Source: Citrobacter tructae
Lineage (GTDB): Bacteria; Pseudomonadota; Gammaproteobacteria; Enterobacterales; Enterobacteriaceae
NCBI RefSeq assembly: GCF_004684345.1
Contig: NZ_CP038469.1
Coordinates: 3,286,001 to 3,350,000, forward strand
Reading direction: 5' to 3'
Length of the DNA: 64,000 nt
Part shown: positions 11,818-21,410 of the stretch, piece by piece
How positions within the stretch are numbered: position 1 is the stretch's first letter
Layout of the letters: each line of letters begins with the position of its first letter
Notes under the pieces: model-generated
Databases searched by the model: none
Told to the model about the DNA's origin: nothing
The model's input: the letters and a program-made list of their open reading frames with translations, nothing else
Position numbers and translations under genes: made by a program

Positions 11818-13148
11818 TACGCCAGTTTCAAATCCCGGGTCATATTTTCGATATGGTTCTCGTGGATAACCACGTTATCTTCAATTCGAATACCACCGAA
11901 CGGCTTCAGCGCTTCAATTTTCTGCCAGTTGAAGTGTTTGCTGAACTGCCCTTCACGCCACGGCGCTAACAGTGATTCGATAAAGTAAATGCCCGGCTCG
12001 ATGGTCAGGACCATGCCCGGTTGCAGCACGCGCGTGCAGCGCAGGTATGGATACTTCGACGGCGCAGCGAGATGCGTACCGCTGTCATCCTGCATAAAAC
12101 CGGCAACATCATGAACCTGCAAGCCCAGCGGGTGACCAATACCGTGCGGCATAAACGGCCCAGTCAGATCGTTTTCCACCATCGCCTCTTCACTCATGCC
12201 TGTAATGATTTGATGTTTGCGTAGCAACTTAGCAATGCGCTGATGGAACTGGATGTGATAATCCACATAGTTGGCACCCGCTTTCATAGTGGCAATCAGC
12301 GCCAGTTCTTCTTCGTTAACATCTTTCACCAGCTGCGCATAATCGTTGTCGCTTTTCGCCGACCAGGTCCGCGTCAGGTCTGCCGCATAACCGTTATATT
12401 CTGCCCCGGCGTCCAGCAGGAAGCTGCGGATTTCTGACGGTGGCTGATGATCCAGCTTGGTGTAATGCAGCACGGAGGCATGTTCGTTAAGCGCGACGAT
12501 GTTACTGTAAGGCACGTCGGTATCACGATGGCCCGTAGCGGTCAGATAAGCCAGGTTGATATCGAACTCGCTCATTCCGGAACGGAACGCTTCTTCCGCC
12601 GCACGGTGTCCGCTTACCGCCATTTTCTGCGCCTCACGCATACAGGCCAGCTCGTAATCGGTTTTATAAGAGCGGTAATAATGAAGATAGTCGATCACAT
12701 CTTTCGGGTTGATGTTGCTGGCCGCGATGTCCAGCTGCAGCGCACGTTCCGGAACCGGGCCGATGTACCCAATATTGCCGCGTGCGGCAGGAAGTTGGCT
12801 ACCAATCCCGTCGGCCTTTGGCAGTGCAATGATTTCAACTTCTTCGGTCCAGAAAGAAGTCGGCAGCGGTTCAACGTTGTGCCAGTAATCAACAGGCAGG
12901 TAGAACCACAGTTTCGGCTTATTCACGCCATCCACCAGCAACCAGCAGTTAGGAACCTGCGTGACGGGTACCCAGGCTTTAAACTGCGGATTGACCTTGA
13001 ACGGATACGGATGGTCGTCAAGAAAAACGTTAACCAGCTCACCGGAGTGAATAAGTAACGCATCCAGCTTAAAGCGCGTCAGCGCATCGCGCGCGCGTTC
13101 CTGTAAGGTAACAATATGATTTTTATAGAGTGCGGCCAGTGATTCCAT
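11817..13148 (-). CDS. pepQ: PepQ, Xaa-Pro dipeptidase (prolidase)
   Basis: Cleaves dipeptides with C-terminal proline. The 443 residues show the pita-bread metallopeptidase fold; Mn-binding residues sit in LLDAGAEYNGYAADLTRTW (two Asp, about 246 and 257), PHGIGHPLGL (His, about 339), TIEPGIYF (Glu, about 384) and GIRIEDNV (Glu, about 423). Length equals E. coli PepQ. It is the first gene of its operon and is divergent from fadB across about 190 bp. Confidence 0.97.
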   Translation of the reverse strand: MESLAALYKNHIVTLQERARDALTRFKLDALLIHSGELVNVFLDDHPYPFKVNPQFKAWVPVTQVPNCWLLVDGVNKPKLWFYLPVDYWHNVEPLPTSFWTEEVEIIALPKADGIGSQLPAARGNIGYIGPVPERALQLDIAASNINPKDVIDYLHYYRSYKTDYELACMREAQKMAVSGHRAAEEAFRSGMSEFDINLAYLTATGHRDTDVPYSNIVALNEHASVLHYTKLDHQPPSEIRSFLLDAGAEYNGYAADLTRTWSAKSDNDYAQLVKDVNEEELALIATMKAGANYVDYHIQFHQRIAKLLRKHQIITGMSEEAMVENDLTGPFMPHGIGHPLGLQVHDVAGFMQDDSGTHLAAPSKYPYLRCTRVLQPGMVLTIEPGIYFIESLLAPWREGQFSKHFNWQKIEALKPFGGIRIEDNVVIHENHIENMTRDLKLA

Positions 13149-13295
13149 TATTTACCCTTCTGTTTTTTTGACCTCAAGTTTCCGCATCTTAGCACATCGT
13201 CCTGTGACTGCGTGATTTCTACCGAGCGTGATCGGCCCGTCATTTCTTTAATCATTCATTTGCATTTTATTAACACAAAATACACACTTCGATTC

Positions 13296-13312
13296 ATCTG
13301 GTATGACCAGAT
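13296..13312 (+). promoter_or_regulatory. FadR operator of fadBA
   Basis: ATCTGGTATGACCAGAT is a 17-bp palindrome with one central base and fits the FadR site (TGGTNNNACCA core); it is almost the E. coli fadB operator. FadR represses fadBA until long-chain acyl-CoA releases it. It lies 25 bp upstream of the fadB start; I did not fix the exact -35/-10. Confidence 0.85.
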
Positions 13313-13337
13313 CACCTTGCGGATTCAGGAGACTGAC

Positions 13338-15527
13338 ATGCTTTACAAAGGCGACACCCTGTACCTCGACTGGCTGGAAGATGGCATCGCCGAACTGGTG
13401 TTCGATGCCCCTGGCTCGGTCAATAAACTCGACACGGCAACCGTAGCCAGCCTTGGCCATGCGCTTGATGTGCTGGAAAAACAACACGATTTAAAAGGGC
13501 TGCTGCTGCGTTCTAACAAAGCGGCCTTTATTGTCGGTGCTGATATCACCGAATTCCTTTCGCTGTTCCTCGTTCCTGAAGAACAACTAAGCCAGTGGCT
13601 GCACTTTGCCAATAGCGTCTTTAATCGCCTGGAAGATCTGCCTGTCCCAACCCTGTCTGCGGTAAACGGCTATGCGTTGGGCGGCGGCTGCGAGTGCGTA
13701 CTGGCGACCGACTACCGCCTGGCAACCCCAGACCTACGCATCGGCTTGCCGGAAACCAAGCTGGGCATTATGCCGGGCTTTGGCGGCTCCGTGCGTATGC
13801 CACGCATGCTCGGAGCGGACAGCGCATTAGAAATCATTGCCGCAGGTAAAGATGTCGGTGCCGAGCAGGCACTGAAAATCGGTCTGGTTGATGGCATCGT
13901 GAAGCAGGATAAACTGCTCAATGGCGCAATAGCGGTATTACGTCAGGCAATCAACGGTGACCTCGACTGGAAGGCCAAACGCCAACCGAAGCTGGAGCCG
14001 CTGAAGCTCAGCAAAATTGAAGCTGCAATGAGCTTTACCATCGCCAAAGGCATGGTCGCGCAGACTGCGGGTAAACATTACCCGGCGCCGATCACCGCAG
14101 TAAAAACCATTGAAGCCGCCGCCCGCTTTGGTCGTGAAGAAGCGCTGAATCTGGAAAACAACAGTTTTGTTCCGTTGGCTCACACCGCTGAGGCCCGCGC
14201 GTTAGTTGGTATTTTCCTCAACGATCAGTTCGTCAAAGCAAAAGCGAAAAAACTGACGAAAGATATTGAGACACCAAAGCAGGCTGCTGTACTGGGCGCA
14301 GGCATTATGGGCGGCGGAATCGCTTACCAGTCAGCCTGGAAAGGCGTGCCGGTTATCATGAAAGACATCAATGAAAAATCACTGACGCTGGGCATGACCG
14401 AAGCGGCCAAGCTGCTGAATAAACAGCTTGAGCGCGGCAAGATTGACGGTCTGAAAATGGCAGGCGTGATTTCCACCATCCACCCTACCCTCGACTACAC
14501 CGGCTTTGAACGCGTAGACGTGGTGGTAGAAGCGGTTGTTGAAAATCCGAAAGTGAAAAAAGCGGTGCTGGCAGAGACCGAAGATAAAGTACGTCCGGAT
14601 GCTGTTCTGGCGTCGAACACCTCGACGATCCCAATCAGCGAGCTGGCCAGTGTGCTAAAACGCCCGGAAAATTTCTGCGGGATGCACTTCTTTAACCCGG
14701 TGCACCGTATGCCGTTGGTTGAGATCATTCGCGGCGAGAAAAGTTCGGATGAAACTATCGCCAAGGTTGTCGCCTGGGCCAGCAAAATGGGCAAGACGCC
14801 AATTGTGGTCAACGACTGCCCCGGCTTCTTTGTTAACCGCGTGCTGTTCCCTTACTTTGCAGGTTTTAGTCAGCTTCTGCGCGATGGCGCAGACTTCCGC
14901 AAAATCGATAAAGTGATGGAGAAACAGTTTGGCTGGCCAATGGGCCCGGCCTATCTGCTGGATGTGGTCGGTATTGATACCGCACATCACGCGCAGGCGG
15001 TGATGTCCGCAGGCTTCCCACAGCGGATGCAGAAAGATTATCGCGACGCGATTGACGCACTGTTCGACGCCAGCCGCTTTGGACAGAAAAATGGTCTCGG
15101 ATTCTGGCGTTATAAAGAGGACAGCAAAGGCAAGCCGAAAAAAGAAGAGGATGCTGCCGTTGATGGCCTGCTGGCAGAAGTCAGTCAGCCGAAGCGTGAT
15201 TTCACCGATGACGAGATTATCGCCCGCATGATGATCCCGATGGTCAATGAAGTGGTGCGCTGCCTGGAAGAAGGCATTATCGCCAGTCCGGCTGAAGCCG
15301 ATATGGCACTAGTTTACGGCCTTGGCTTCCCTCCGTTCCACGGCGGCGCGTTCCGCTGGCTGGATACGCTCGGCAGCGCGAAATACCTCGATATGGCGCT
15401 GCAATACCAGCACCTCGGCCCGCTGTATGATGTGCCTGAAGGATTGCGTAATAAAGCGCGTCATAACGAACCGTACTACCCCCCGGTTGAGCCTGCCCGC
15501 CCGGTTGGCGACCTGAAAACGGCTTAA
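13338..15527 (+). CDS. fadB: FadB, fatty acid oxidation complex alpha subunit
   Basis: Bifunctional enoyl-CoA hydratase and L-3-hydroxyacyl-CoA dehydrogenase (with isomerase/epimerase activities) of aerobic beta-oxidation; forms an alpha2-beta2 complex with FadA. I start at 13338 (MLYKGDTLYL, AGGAGA upstream), giving 729 residues as in E. coli; the frame stays open further upstream through the FadR site. The hydratase half has AVNGYALGGGCECVLATD and the glutamate motif IGLPETKLGIMPG; the dehydrogenase half has the NAD loop VLGAGIMGGG (about 318) and the catalytic His in HFFNPVHRMPLVE (about 450). Nine bp separate it from fadA. Confidence 0.98.
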   Translation: MLYKGDTLYLDWLEDGIAELVFDAPGSVNKLDTATVASLGHALDVLEKQHDLKGLLLRSNKAAFIVGADITEFLSLFLVPEEQLSQWLHFANSVFNRLEDLPVPTLSAVNGYALGGGCECVLATDYRLATPDLRIGLPETKLGIMPGFGGSVRMPRMLGADSALEIIAAGKDVGAEQALKIGLVDGIVKQDKLLNGAIAVLRQAINGDLDWKAKRQPKLEPLKLSKIEAAMSFTIAKGMVAQTAGKHYPAPITAVKTIEAAARFGREEALNLENNSFVPLAHTAEARALVGIFLNDQFVKAKAKKLTKDIETPKQAAVLGAGIMGGGIAYQSAWKGVPVIMKDINEKSLTLGMTEAAKLLNKQLERGKIDGLKMAGVISTIHPTLDYTGFERVDVVVEAVVENPKVKKAVLAETEDKVRPDAVLASNTSTIPISELASVLKRPENFCGMHFFNPVHRMPLVEIIRGEKSSDETIAKVVAWASKMGKTPIVVNDCPGFFVNRVLFPYFAGFSQLLRDGADFRKIDKVMEKQFGWPMGPAYLLDVVGIDTAHHAQAVMSAGFPQRMQKDYRDAIDALFDASRFGQKNGLGFWRYKEDSKGKPKKEEDAAVDGLLAEVSQPKRDFTDDEIIARMMIPMVNEVVRCLEEGIIASPAEADMALVYGLGFPPFHGGAFRWLDTLGSAKYLDMALQYQHLGPLYDVPEGLRNKARHNEPYYPPVEPARPVGDLKTA

Positions 15528-15536
15528 GGAGTCACA

Positions 15537-16700
15537 ATGGAACAGGTTGTAATTGTTGATGCGATCCGTACCCCGATGGGCCGTTCGAAAGGGGGAGCGT
15601 TTCGCCACGTGCGAGCAGAAGATCTCTCCGCACATTTGATGCGTAGCCTGCTGGCACGTAATCCAGCGCTTGAGCCAGCAGCTCTCGATGATATTTACTG
15701 GGGTTGTGTGCAGCAGACGCTGGAACAAGGATTCAATATTGCCCGTAACGCCGCACTGTTGGCGGAAGTCCCGCACTCCGTCCCGGCCGTAACCGTCAAC
15801 CGTTTGTGCGGTTCATCAATGCAGGCGCTGCACGACGCTGCACGTATGATAATGACCGGCGACGCACAGGCTTGCCTGATTGGCGGCGTAGAACATATGG
15901 GCCACGTACCGATGAGCCACGGCGTTGATTTTCATCCTGGTATGAGCCGCAACGTGGCAAAAGCCGCGGGCATGATGGGCCTGACGGCGGAAATGCTCTC
16001 CCGCATGCACGGTATCAGCCGTGAAATGCAGGATGCCTTCGCCGCACGTTCACACGCTCGCGCCTGGGCCGCCACGCAGTCTGGCGCGTTTAAAAACGAA
16101 ATCATCCCGACCGGTGGTCATGATGCCGACGGCGTATTGAAACAGTTTAACTACGACGAAGTTATCCGCCCGGAAACCACCGTCGACGCGCTGTCCACCC
16201 TGCGCCCGGCATTCGATCCGGTTAGCGGTACAGTCACTGCCGGTACCTCTTCCGCTCTCTCCGATGGCGCTGCCGCCATGTTGGTGATGAGCGAGAGTCG
16301 CGCCCGCGAACTAGGCCTAACGCCGCGCGCGCGCATCCGCTCGATGGCGGTAGTCGGCTGCGATCCGTCAATCATGGGTTACGGCCCGGTTCCGGCCTCA
16401 AAGCTGGCGCTGAAAAAAGCCGGGCTTTCTGTCAGTGACATCGGTTTGTTTGAGATGAACGAAGCCTTTGCTGCACAGATCCTGCCGTGCATTAAAGATC
16501 TGGGATTGATGGAACAGATTGACGAGAAGATCAACCTCAACGGCGGTGCGATCGCCCTGGGTCATCCACTAGGATGTTCTGGTGCGCGTATCAGCACGAC
16601 CTTACTAAACCTGATGGAGCGCAAAGACGTGCAGTTTGGTCTGGCGACGATGTGTATCGGGTTGGGTCAGGGTATCGCCACGGTATTTGAGCGAGTTTAA
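15537..16700 (+). CDS. fadA: FadA, 3-ketoacyl-CoA thiolase (beta subunit)
   Basis: Thiolytic cleavage of 3-ketoacyl-CoA, the last beta-oxidation step. The 387 residues carry the nucleophile Cys in VNRLCGSSMQALHDA (about 91), MNEAFAAQ, the catalytic His in GGAIALGHPLGCSGARI (about 343) and the proton-exchanging Cys in MCIGLGQG (about 373). AGGAGT precedes the ATG. Co-transcribed with fadB; followed by an ERIC element and a terminator. Confidence 0.98.
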   Translation: MEQVVIVDAIRTPMGRSKGGAFRHVRAEDLSAHLMRSLLARNPALEPAALDDIYWGCVQQTLEQGFNIARNAALLAEVPHSVPAVTVNRLCGSSMQALHDAARMIMTGDAQACLIGGVEHMGHVPMSHGVDFHPGMSRNVAKAAGMMGLTAEMLSRMHGISREMQDAFAARSHARAWAATQSGAFKNEIIPTGGHDADGVLKQFNYDEVIRPETTVDALSTLRPAFDPVSGTVTAGTSSALSDGAAAMLVMSESRARELGLTPRARIRSMAVVGCDPSIMGYGPVPASKLALKKAGLSVSDIGLFEMNEAFAAQILPCIKDLGLMEQIDEKINLNGGAIALGHPLGCSGARISTTLLNLMERKDVQFGLATMCIGLGQGIATVFERV

Positions 16701-16720
16701 TCAAAGATAAATTCCCCTAA

Positions 16721-16827
16721 ATAATTCGCGCTGCATCGCGGCGGCAACTGAGCGAGTCCCCGGGAGCATAGATAACTATGTGACCGGGGTGAGCGAAGGC
16801 AGCCAACAAAGAGTCAGTGTGAATTAT
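16721..16827. repeat. ERIC (IRU) element
   Basis: A roughly 107-bp imperfect palindrome bounded by ATAATTC and GAATTAT. Its core, GAGTCCCCGGGAGCATAGAT then AACTATGTGACCGGGGTGAGCG, matches the conserved centre of enterobacterial repetitive intergenic consensus elements. It lies in the fadA 3' untranslated region, so the transcript should fold into a long hairpin before the terminator. Confidence 0.85.
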
Positions 16828-16855
16828 GACGGAGAAAGGTTTAGTTGCCGTTTTT

Positions 16856-16881
16856 CCCGCCTGTCAGGGGCGGGTTTTTTA
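16856..16881 (+). terminator. fadBA intrinsic terminator
   Basis: CCCGCC-TGTCAGG-GGCGGG followed by TTTTTT, 5 bp before the convergent fre stop codon. The T run exists only on the plus strand, so it serves fadBA. Confidence 0.85.
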
Positions 16882-16885
16882 TTGC

Positions 16886-17587
16886 TCAAATAAACGCGAA
16901 CGCGTCGCCAAACAGACGGTCTTCACGTGCACTGCGTTCGTTGCAGAACAGATCACGTGCAATTTTCGCCATTTCAAAACGTCCGGCAATGTAGATATCG
17001 TGCTCCGCCAGCGTGCCGTGATCCTGCAATACAGCCGTTAATACGGTCCCCGTACGACCACGCCAGCCCGCTTCAGGCTGTTCAACCACTGGCTCAACCC
17101 GCAGGTTAGGGTGATTAACAGACAGAGCTTCCAGCTCAGAGAGATCGTAGAGATGCTTCTCTTCACGCCCGCCCCAGTAAATCGTAATGTCACGATTTGG
17201 ATTACGCGCCAGCGCTGTCAGCAAAATCGAGCGCACATAAGAGAAGCCGGTACCGCCAGCAATCAGGATCAGCGGACGGTCTTCATCGTCACGCAGCCAG
17301 GCTTCGCCGTGCGGGATATCAACGTTGATTTCCCGATCCTGGAGAATTCGGTCCATGACGGCCATGGCATATAGATTAAGCTCAGAGGCGCCCACGTGCA
17401 GCTCAATGAATCCGTGCTCATCCGGCGTTGATGCCATGGAGAACGGACGCTTATCCCGTTCGTCCATCACGACCATCAAATACTGACCAGCACGAAAGGA
17501 AAACGCCGCGTCTGGCACTAAACGGACGCGATATACGGTGTCAGTGATAGCTTCTACCGAGGTCACTTTACAGCTTAAGGTTGTCAT
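16886..17587 (-). CDS. fre: Fre, NAD(P)H-flavin reductase
   Basis: Cytosolic reductase making free reduced flavins (FMN, riboflavin) from NAD(P)H; in ubiquinone-producing bacteria it neighbours ubiD, whose partner UbiX uses FMN to make prenylated FMN. I start at MTTLSCKVTSVEAI (17587), 233 residues as in E. coli, not at an in-frame ATG 60 bp upstream. Ferredoxin-reductase features: flavin-binding RPFSMAS (about 46), nucleotide-binding LIAGGTGFSYVRSILL (about 107) and AGRFEMAKI near the end. It starts 40 bp after ubiD. Confidence 0.96.
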   Translation of the reverse strand: MTTLSCKVTSVEAITDTVYRVRLVPDAAFSFRAGQYLMVVMDERDKRPFSMASTPDEHGFIELHVGASELNLYAMAVMDRILQDREINVDIPHGEAWLRDDEDRPLILIAGGTGFSYVRSILLTALARNPNRDITIYWGGREEKHLYDLSELEALSVNHPNLRVEPVVEQPEAGWRGRTGTVLTAVLQDHGTLAEHDIYIAGRFEMAKIARDLFCNERSAREDRLFGDAFAFI

Positions 17588-17627
17588 GCGCTCTCTCTGT
17601 CGGATCAATAGGCAAAACGATCGCGCC

Positions 17628-19121
17628 TCAGGCGCTTTTGCCGTCATTAAAGATGGCTAGTTCATCCCAAATTGCGTCAATGCGCGCGGTCACTTCAGGA
17701 TCTTTTTTAATCGGACGTCCCCATTCACGTTGGGTCTCACCCGGCCATTTATTTGTGGCATCCAGTCCCATTTTTGAACCAAGGCCGGAGATCGGCGAGG
17801 CAAAATCCAGGTAATCAATCGGCGTATTCTCTACCAGCACCGTATCCCTGGCCGGGTCCATACGCGTGGTAATAGCCCAAATCACATCATTCCAGTCACG
17901 TGCATTGACATCATCATCGCAGACAATAACAAATTTGGTGTACATAAACTGACGTAAAAACGACCAAACGCCCATCATGACGCGTTTGGCATGGCCCGCG
18001 TACTGTTTTTTGATCGTGACAACCGCCAGTCGATACGAGCAGCCTTCCGGAGGCAGGTAAAAATCGACGATTTCCGGGAACTGCTTTTGCAGAATCGGCA
18101 CGAACACTTCGTTCAGCGCCACGCCGAGCACCGCAGGTTCATCGGGTGGACGCCCGGTGTAGGTAGAGTGATAAATTGCATCTTCACGCTGGGTAACATG
18201 CGTGACGGTGAAGACCGGGAAGCTATCCACCTCATTGTAGTAACCCGTATGGTCGCCATACGGGCCTTCCGGTGCCAACTCCCCTGGTTCGATATACCCT
18301 TCCAGCACAATCTCTGCGCTGGCGGGGACCTCGAGATCGTTGGAGATACATTTAACCACTTCAGTCTTGGTACCGCGCAGCAGTCCGGCAAAAGCGTACT
18401 CCGATAACGTGTCAGGTACTGGCGTCACCGCGCCCAAAATCGTTGCCGGATCGGCCCCCAGCGCTACGGCAACTGGAAAACGCTCACCAGGATGGGCTGC
18501 ACACCACTCCTGATAATCAAGCGCGCCGCCACGATGGGAAAGCCAGCGCATGATGAGCTTGTTTTTGCCGATCAACTGCTGACGGTAGATACCCAGATTC
18601 TGCCGCTCTTTATGCGGGCCGCGCGTCACGGTGAGTCCCCACGTGATTAGCGGGGCTGCATCTTCCGGCCAGCAGGTCATGATTGGAATACGGTTGAGAT
18701 CGACGTCATCGCTTGACGCGATTTTTTGCTGACAAGGCGCACCGCGCAGCCGCTTGGTCGGCATATTCAAAACCTGCTTGAACTGCGGCAGCTTATCAAA
18801 CAGATCGCGGAACCCTTTTGGCGGCTCCGGCTCTTTCAAAAACGCCAATAGCTTACCCACTTCCCTTAGCGCCGAGACATCTTCTTGCCCCATCCCCATC
18901 GCAACACGCTTTGGCGTTCCAAACAGGTTGCACAGTACTGGCATCGAAAAGCCTTTAGGGTTCTCAAACAGCAACGCGGGTCCGCCCGCACGCAGCGTGC
19001 GATCGGCAATTTCAGTCATTTCCAGATGTGGATCGACTGGAAGCGCAATGCGTTTGAGCTCACCCTGCTGTTCAAGCTGCGTCAGGAAGTCGCGTAAATC
19101 GTTATATTTCATGGCGTCCAT
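17628..19121 (-). CDS. ubiD: UbiD, 3-octaprenyl-4-hydroxybenzoate decarboxylase
   Basis: Decarboxylates octaprenyl-hydroxybenzoate in ubiquinone synthesis using prenylated FMN supplied by UbiX. The 497 residues match E. coli UbiD almost throughout. The cofactor region is around NLGIYRQQLIGKNKLIMRW and EGPYGDHTGYYN (about 280-295), which should contain the catalytic glutamate. The start MDAMKYNDLRDFL is that of E. coli; a second ATG three codons in is possible. Divergent from rfaH. Confidence 0.97.
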   Translation of the reverse strand: MDAMKYNDLRDFLTQLEQQGELKRIALPVDPHLEMTEIADRTLRAGGPALLFENPKGFSMPVLCNLFGTPKRVAMGMGQEDVSALREVGKLLAFLKEPEPPKGFRDLFDKLPQFKQVLNMPTKRLRGAPCQQKIASSDDVDLNRIPIMTCWPEDAAPLITWGLTVTRGPHKERQNLGIYRQQLIGKNKLIMRWLSHRGGALDYQEWCAAHPGERFPVAVALGADPATILGAVTPVPDTLSEYAFAGLLRGTKTEVVKCISNDLEVPASAEIVLEGYIEPGELAPEGPYGDHTGYYNEVDSFPVFTVTHVTQREDAIYHSTYTGRPPDEPAVLGVALNEVFVPILQKQFPEIVDFYLPPEGCSYRLAVVTIKKQYAGHAKRVMMGVWSFLRQFMYTKFVIVCDDDVNARDWNDVIWAITTRMDPARDTVLVENTPIDYLDFASPISGLGSKMGLDATNKWPGETQREWGRPIKKDPEVTARIDAIWDELAIFNDGKSA

Positions 19122-19235
19122 TATGGCCTCTTCATAAGCGCTTCATTATACGGCGTTCATCATTGTGATGCTGTATTTTTGTTAAATTAGCGTGAACTCT
19201 GGCAGCCAACACAGGGCTGCTTGAAGGGTGAAGTG

Positions 19236-19241
19236 TATAAT
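19236..19241 (+). promoter_or_regulatory. Possible rfaH -10 element
   Basis: A perfect TATAAT at 64-59 bp upstream of the rfaH start codon. No good -35 hexamer lies 16-18 bp before it, so the call is tentative. Confidence 0.35.
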
Positions 19242-19299
19242 TAACTTAGCGCATGGCTTTTGCTATGCTTGCGCTCAGAACAAGCGGATAAGAGTTATT

Positions 19300-19788
19300 A
19301 TGCAAGCCTGGTATTTACTGTACTGCAAACGCGGGCAACTTCAGCGTGCCCAGGAACACCTTGAAAGGCAGGCGGTGAGCTGCCTGACACCCATGATCAC
19401 CCTAGAAAAAATAGTGCGTGGAAAACGAACTACAGTCAGTGAACCGCTTTTCCCTAACTACATGTTTGTCGAATTCGACCCGGAAGTGATCCACACCACC
19501 ACCATCAATGCCACACGTGGCGTCAGCCATTTCGTCCGCTTTGGTGCAACACCGGCAACAGTTCCGTCTTCCGTTATTCACCAGCTTTCTATCTACAAGC
19601 CGGAGGGGATTGTTGACCCGGAAACCCCGCACCCAGGAGATAGCGTGATTATCACCGAAGGTGCATTTGAAGGGTTGAAGGCGATTTTCACCGAACCTGA
19701 TGGCGAGGCACGCTCCATGCTTCTGCTCAACCTGTTGAATAAAGAGGTTAAGCAGAGCGTGAAAAACACCGGTTTTCGAAAACTTTAA
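19300..19788 (+). CDS. rfaH: RfaH, operon-specific transcription elongation factor
   Basis: NusG paralog recruited at ops sites to antiterminate and boost translation of long surface operons (LPS core, capsule, F pilus, hemolysin). I start at MQAWYLLYCKRGQLQRA (19300), giving 162 residues as in E. coli; an upstream in-frame start lacks homology. The N-terminal NGN domain has EPLFPNYMFVEF; the C-terminal KOW domain, which switches from helical hairpin to beta barrel, begins around GDSVIITEGAFEGL (about 110). Convergent with tatD with 7 bp between stops and no terminator visible. Confidence 0.97.
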   Translation: MQAWYLLYCKRGQLQRAQEHLERQAVSCLTPMITLEKIVRGKRTTVSEPLFPNYMFVEFDPEVIHTTTINATRGVSHFVRFGATPATVPSSVIHQLSIYKPEGIVDPETPHPGDSVIITEGAFEGLKAIFTEPDGEARSMLLLNLLNKEVKQSVKNTGFRKL

Positions 19789-19795
19789 ACCCGTT

Positions 19796-20578
19796 TCAGA
19801 AAGTGACTTCGAATAGCGTTCTGACATTGGCGTCGATTGCTGCTGCCAGGCGCTGAGGATCTTCCCCGCGCCAGTGAGCAATACGCTCAAGAATGTGCGG
19901 TAAGTGCGCAGGCTCATTACGCCGTGAAGCCGGTTTCGGTGTTAAATCGCGGGGGAGTAAATAAGGGGCATCGGTTTCGATCAATAGCCTTTCCACCGGG
20001 ATAAACGGCAACAGCTCCCGCAGTTCCATCCCCCGACGTTCATCGCAGACCCATCCGGTGATGCCAATATACAGCCCTCTGTCCACACATTCCTGCATCT
20101 CCTGCCGTGAACCAGTAAAGCAGTGCAACACTGCGCCTGGGAGACTGTCCAGCCAAGGATCGAGCAATGCCAGAAAACGGTCGTGCGCATCGCGACAGTG
20201 CATGAATACTGGCATCTGCAGCTCAGCGGCTATGCGCAGTTGCGCCTCAAACGCTCGCTCCTGTTCCTGCGGAGTGGAGAAATTACGATTGAAATCCAGG
20301 CCACATTCACCAATGGCAACCACCTCTGACTGGTTTGCCAGCGCCACAATCGCCTCTTCGGTTGAGGATTGCCACTGGCTACTATCATGCGGGTGGACAC
20401 CCGCCGTAGACCAGCAATGCGGATAATGCTGAGCCAGTTTTAACGCCTGCTGACTTTCGTGCAGGTTAGTTCCGGTCAAAAGCATGCCGTTCACACCGGC
20501 TGCAAAAGCGCGGGCCACCACGTCATCCCTGTCTTTTGCAAATTGCGTACTGGTTAAATTAACGCCAATATCAAACAT
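19796..20578 (-). CDS. tatD: TatD, metal-dependent 3'-5' DNase/RNase
   Basis: TIM-barrel metallohydrolase; despite its name it is not needed for Tat export and acts as an exonuclease (DNA repair, RNA quality control). I start at MFDIGVNLT (20578), 260 residues as in E. coli; GAGGAA lies just upstream. Metal ligands are visible in IGECGLD (Glu), FMHCRDAHD (His), VLHCFTG (His) and LIETDAPYL (Asp). Last gene of tatABCD, 41 bp after tatC. Confidence 0.96.
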   Translation of the reverse strand: MFDIGVNLTSTQFAKDRDDVVARAFAAGVNGMLLTGTNLHESQQALKLAQHYPHCWSTAGVHPHDSSQWQSSTEEAIVALANQSEVVAIGECGLDFNRNFSTPQEQERAFEAQLRIAAELQMPVFMHCRDAHDRFLALLDPWLDSLPGAVLHCFTGSRQEMQECVDRGLYIGITGWVCDERRGMELRELLPFIPVERLLIETDAPYLLPRDLTPKPASRRNEPAHLPHILERIAHWRGEDPQRLAAAIDANVRTLFEVTF

Positions 20579-20619
20579 GCTTCCTCCCATATGGCAACCG
20601 CCCTTACGGGCGGTTGCAT

Positions 20620-21408
20620 TTATTCTTCGGTTTTATCGGCGGCTTCAGCTTTTTCGTTCTCAGCCTCGTTATCTTCGTCTCGCGTACGTCGCTTACCGAC
20701 ATAGAAACGAGAGAAGAAAACACCGACTTCAAACAGGCAGTACATCGGTATTGCCAACAGCGTTTGCGAGAAGACATCTGGCGGGGTCAGTAACATCCCC
20801 ACGACAAATGCGCCCACCACAACATAAGGGCGTTTTTTACGTAACTCGTCAGGTGTCGTAATGCCCATCCAGCACAGCAGCACAATGGCAACGGGGACCT
20901 CGAAAGAGACGCCAAAGGCCATAAATAGTGCCATCACGAAGCTCAGGTAGCTGGCAATATCCGTCGAGACCTGTACGCCCTGCGGGGCCGTATTGGCAAG
21001 GAAACCAAACGCCAGCGGGAAGACGACAAAGTAAGCGAACGCCATACCGATATAGAACAGCAGCGAACTTGAGACCAGCAGCGGCACAACAAGACGGCGT
21101 TCATGCTTGTATAAAGCAGGCGCAATAAATGCCCATACCTGGTACAGGATCACTGGCGCTGACAGAATCAGCGACACCATGAAGGTGAGTTTTATCGGGG
21201 TAAAGAACGGCGAGGCCACATCTGTGGCAATCATCGTCGCACCCTGCGGCATTTGCTTGATCAGCGGTGCCGCAACCATATGATAAATGTCGTTGGCAAA
21301 GTAAACCAACGCCAGAAAGATCACGATTACCGCGATAATGCAGTTCAGGAGTCGCTTACGCAGCTCAATAAGATGCGTGATGAGCGGTTGGGTATCTTCT
21401 ACAGCCAT
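20620..21408 (-). CDS. tatC: TatC, twin-arginine translocase receptor
   Basis: Polytopic core of the Tat translocase that recognises the RR signal peptide together with TatB. The 262 residues contain six expected membrane helices starting at NCIIAVIVIFLALVY. The signal-peptide binding glutamates lie in the cytoplasmic N terminus (HLIELRKRLL) and first cytoplasmic loop (YKHERRLV). The C-terminal tail is rich in Asp, Glu and Lys and a few residues longer than in E. coli (258). Two bp separate it from tatB. Confidence 0.97.
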   Translation of the reverse strand: MAVEDTQPLITHLIELRKRLLNCIIAVIVIFLALVYFANDIYHMVAAPLIKQMPQGATMIATDVASPFFTPIKLTFMVSLILSAPVILYQVWAFIAPALYKHERRLVVPLLVSSSLLFYIGMAFAYFVVFPLAFGFLANTAPQGVQVSTDIASYLSFVMALFMAFGVSFEVPVAIVLLCWMGITTPDELRKKRPYVVVGAFVVGMLLTPPDVFSQTLLAIPMYCLFEVGVFFSRFYVGKRRTRDEDNEAENEKAEAADKTEE

Positions 21409-21410
21409 GT

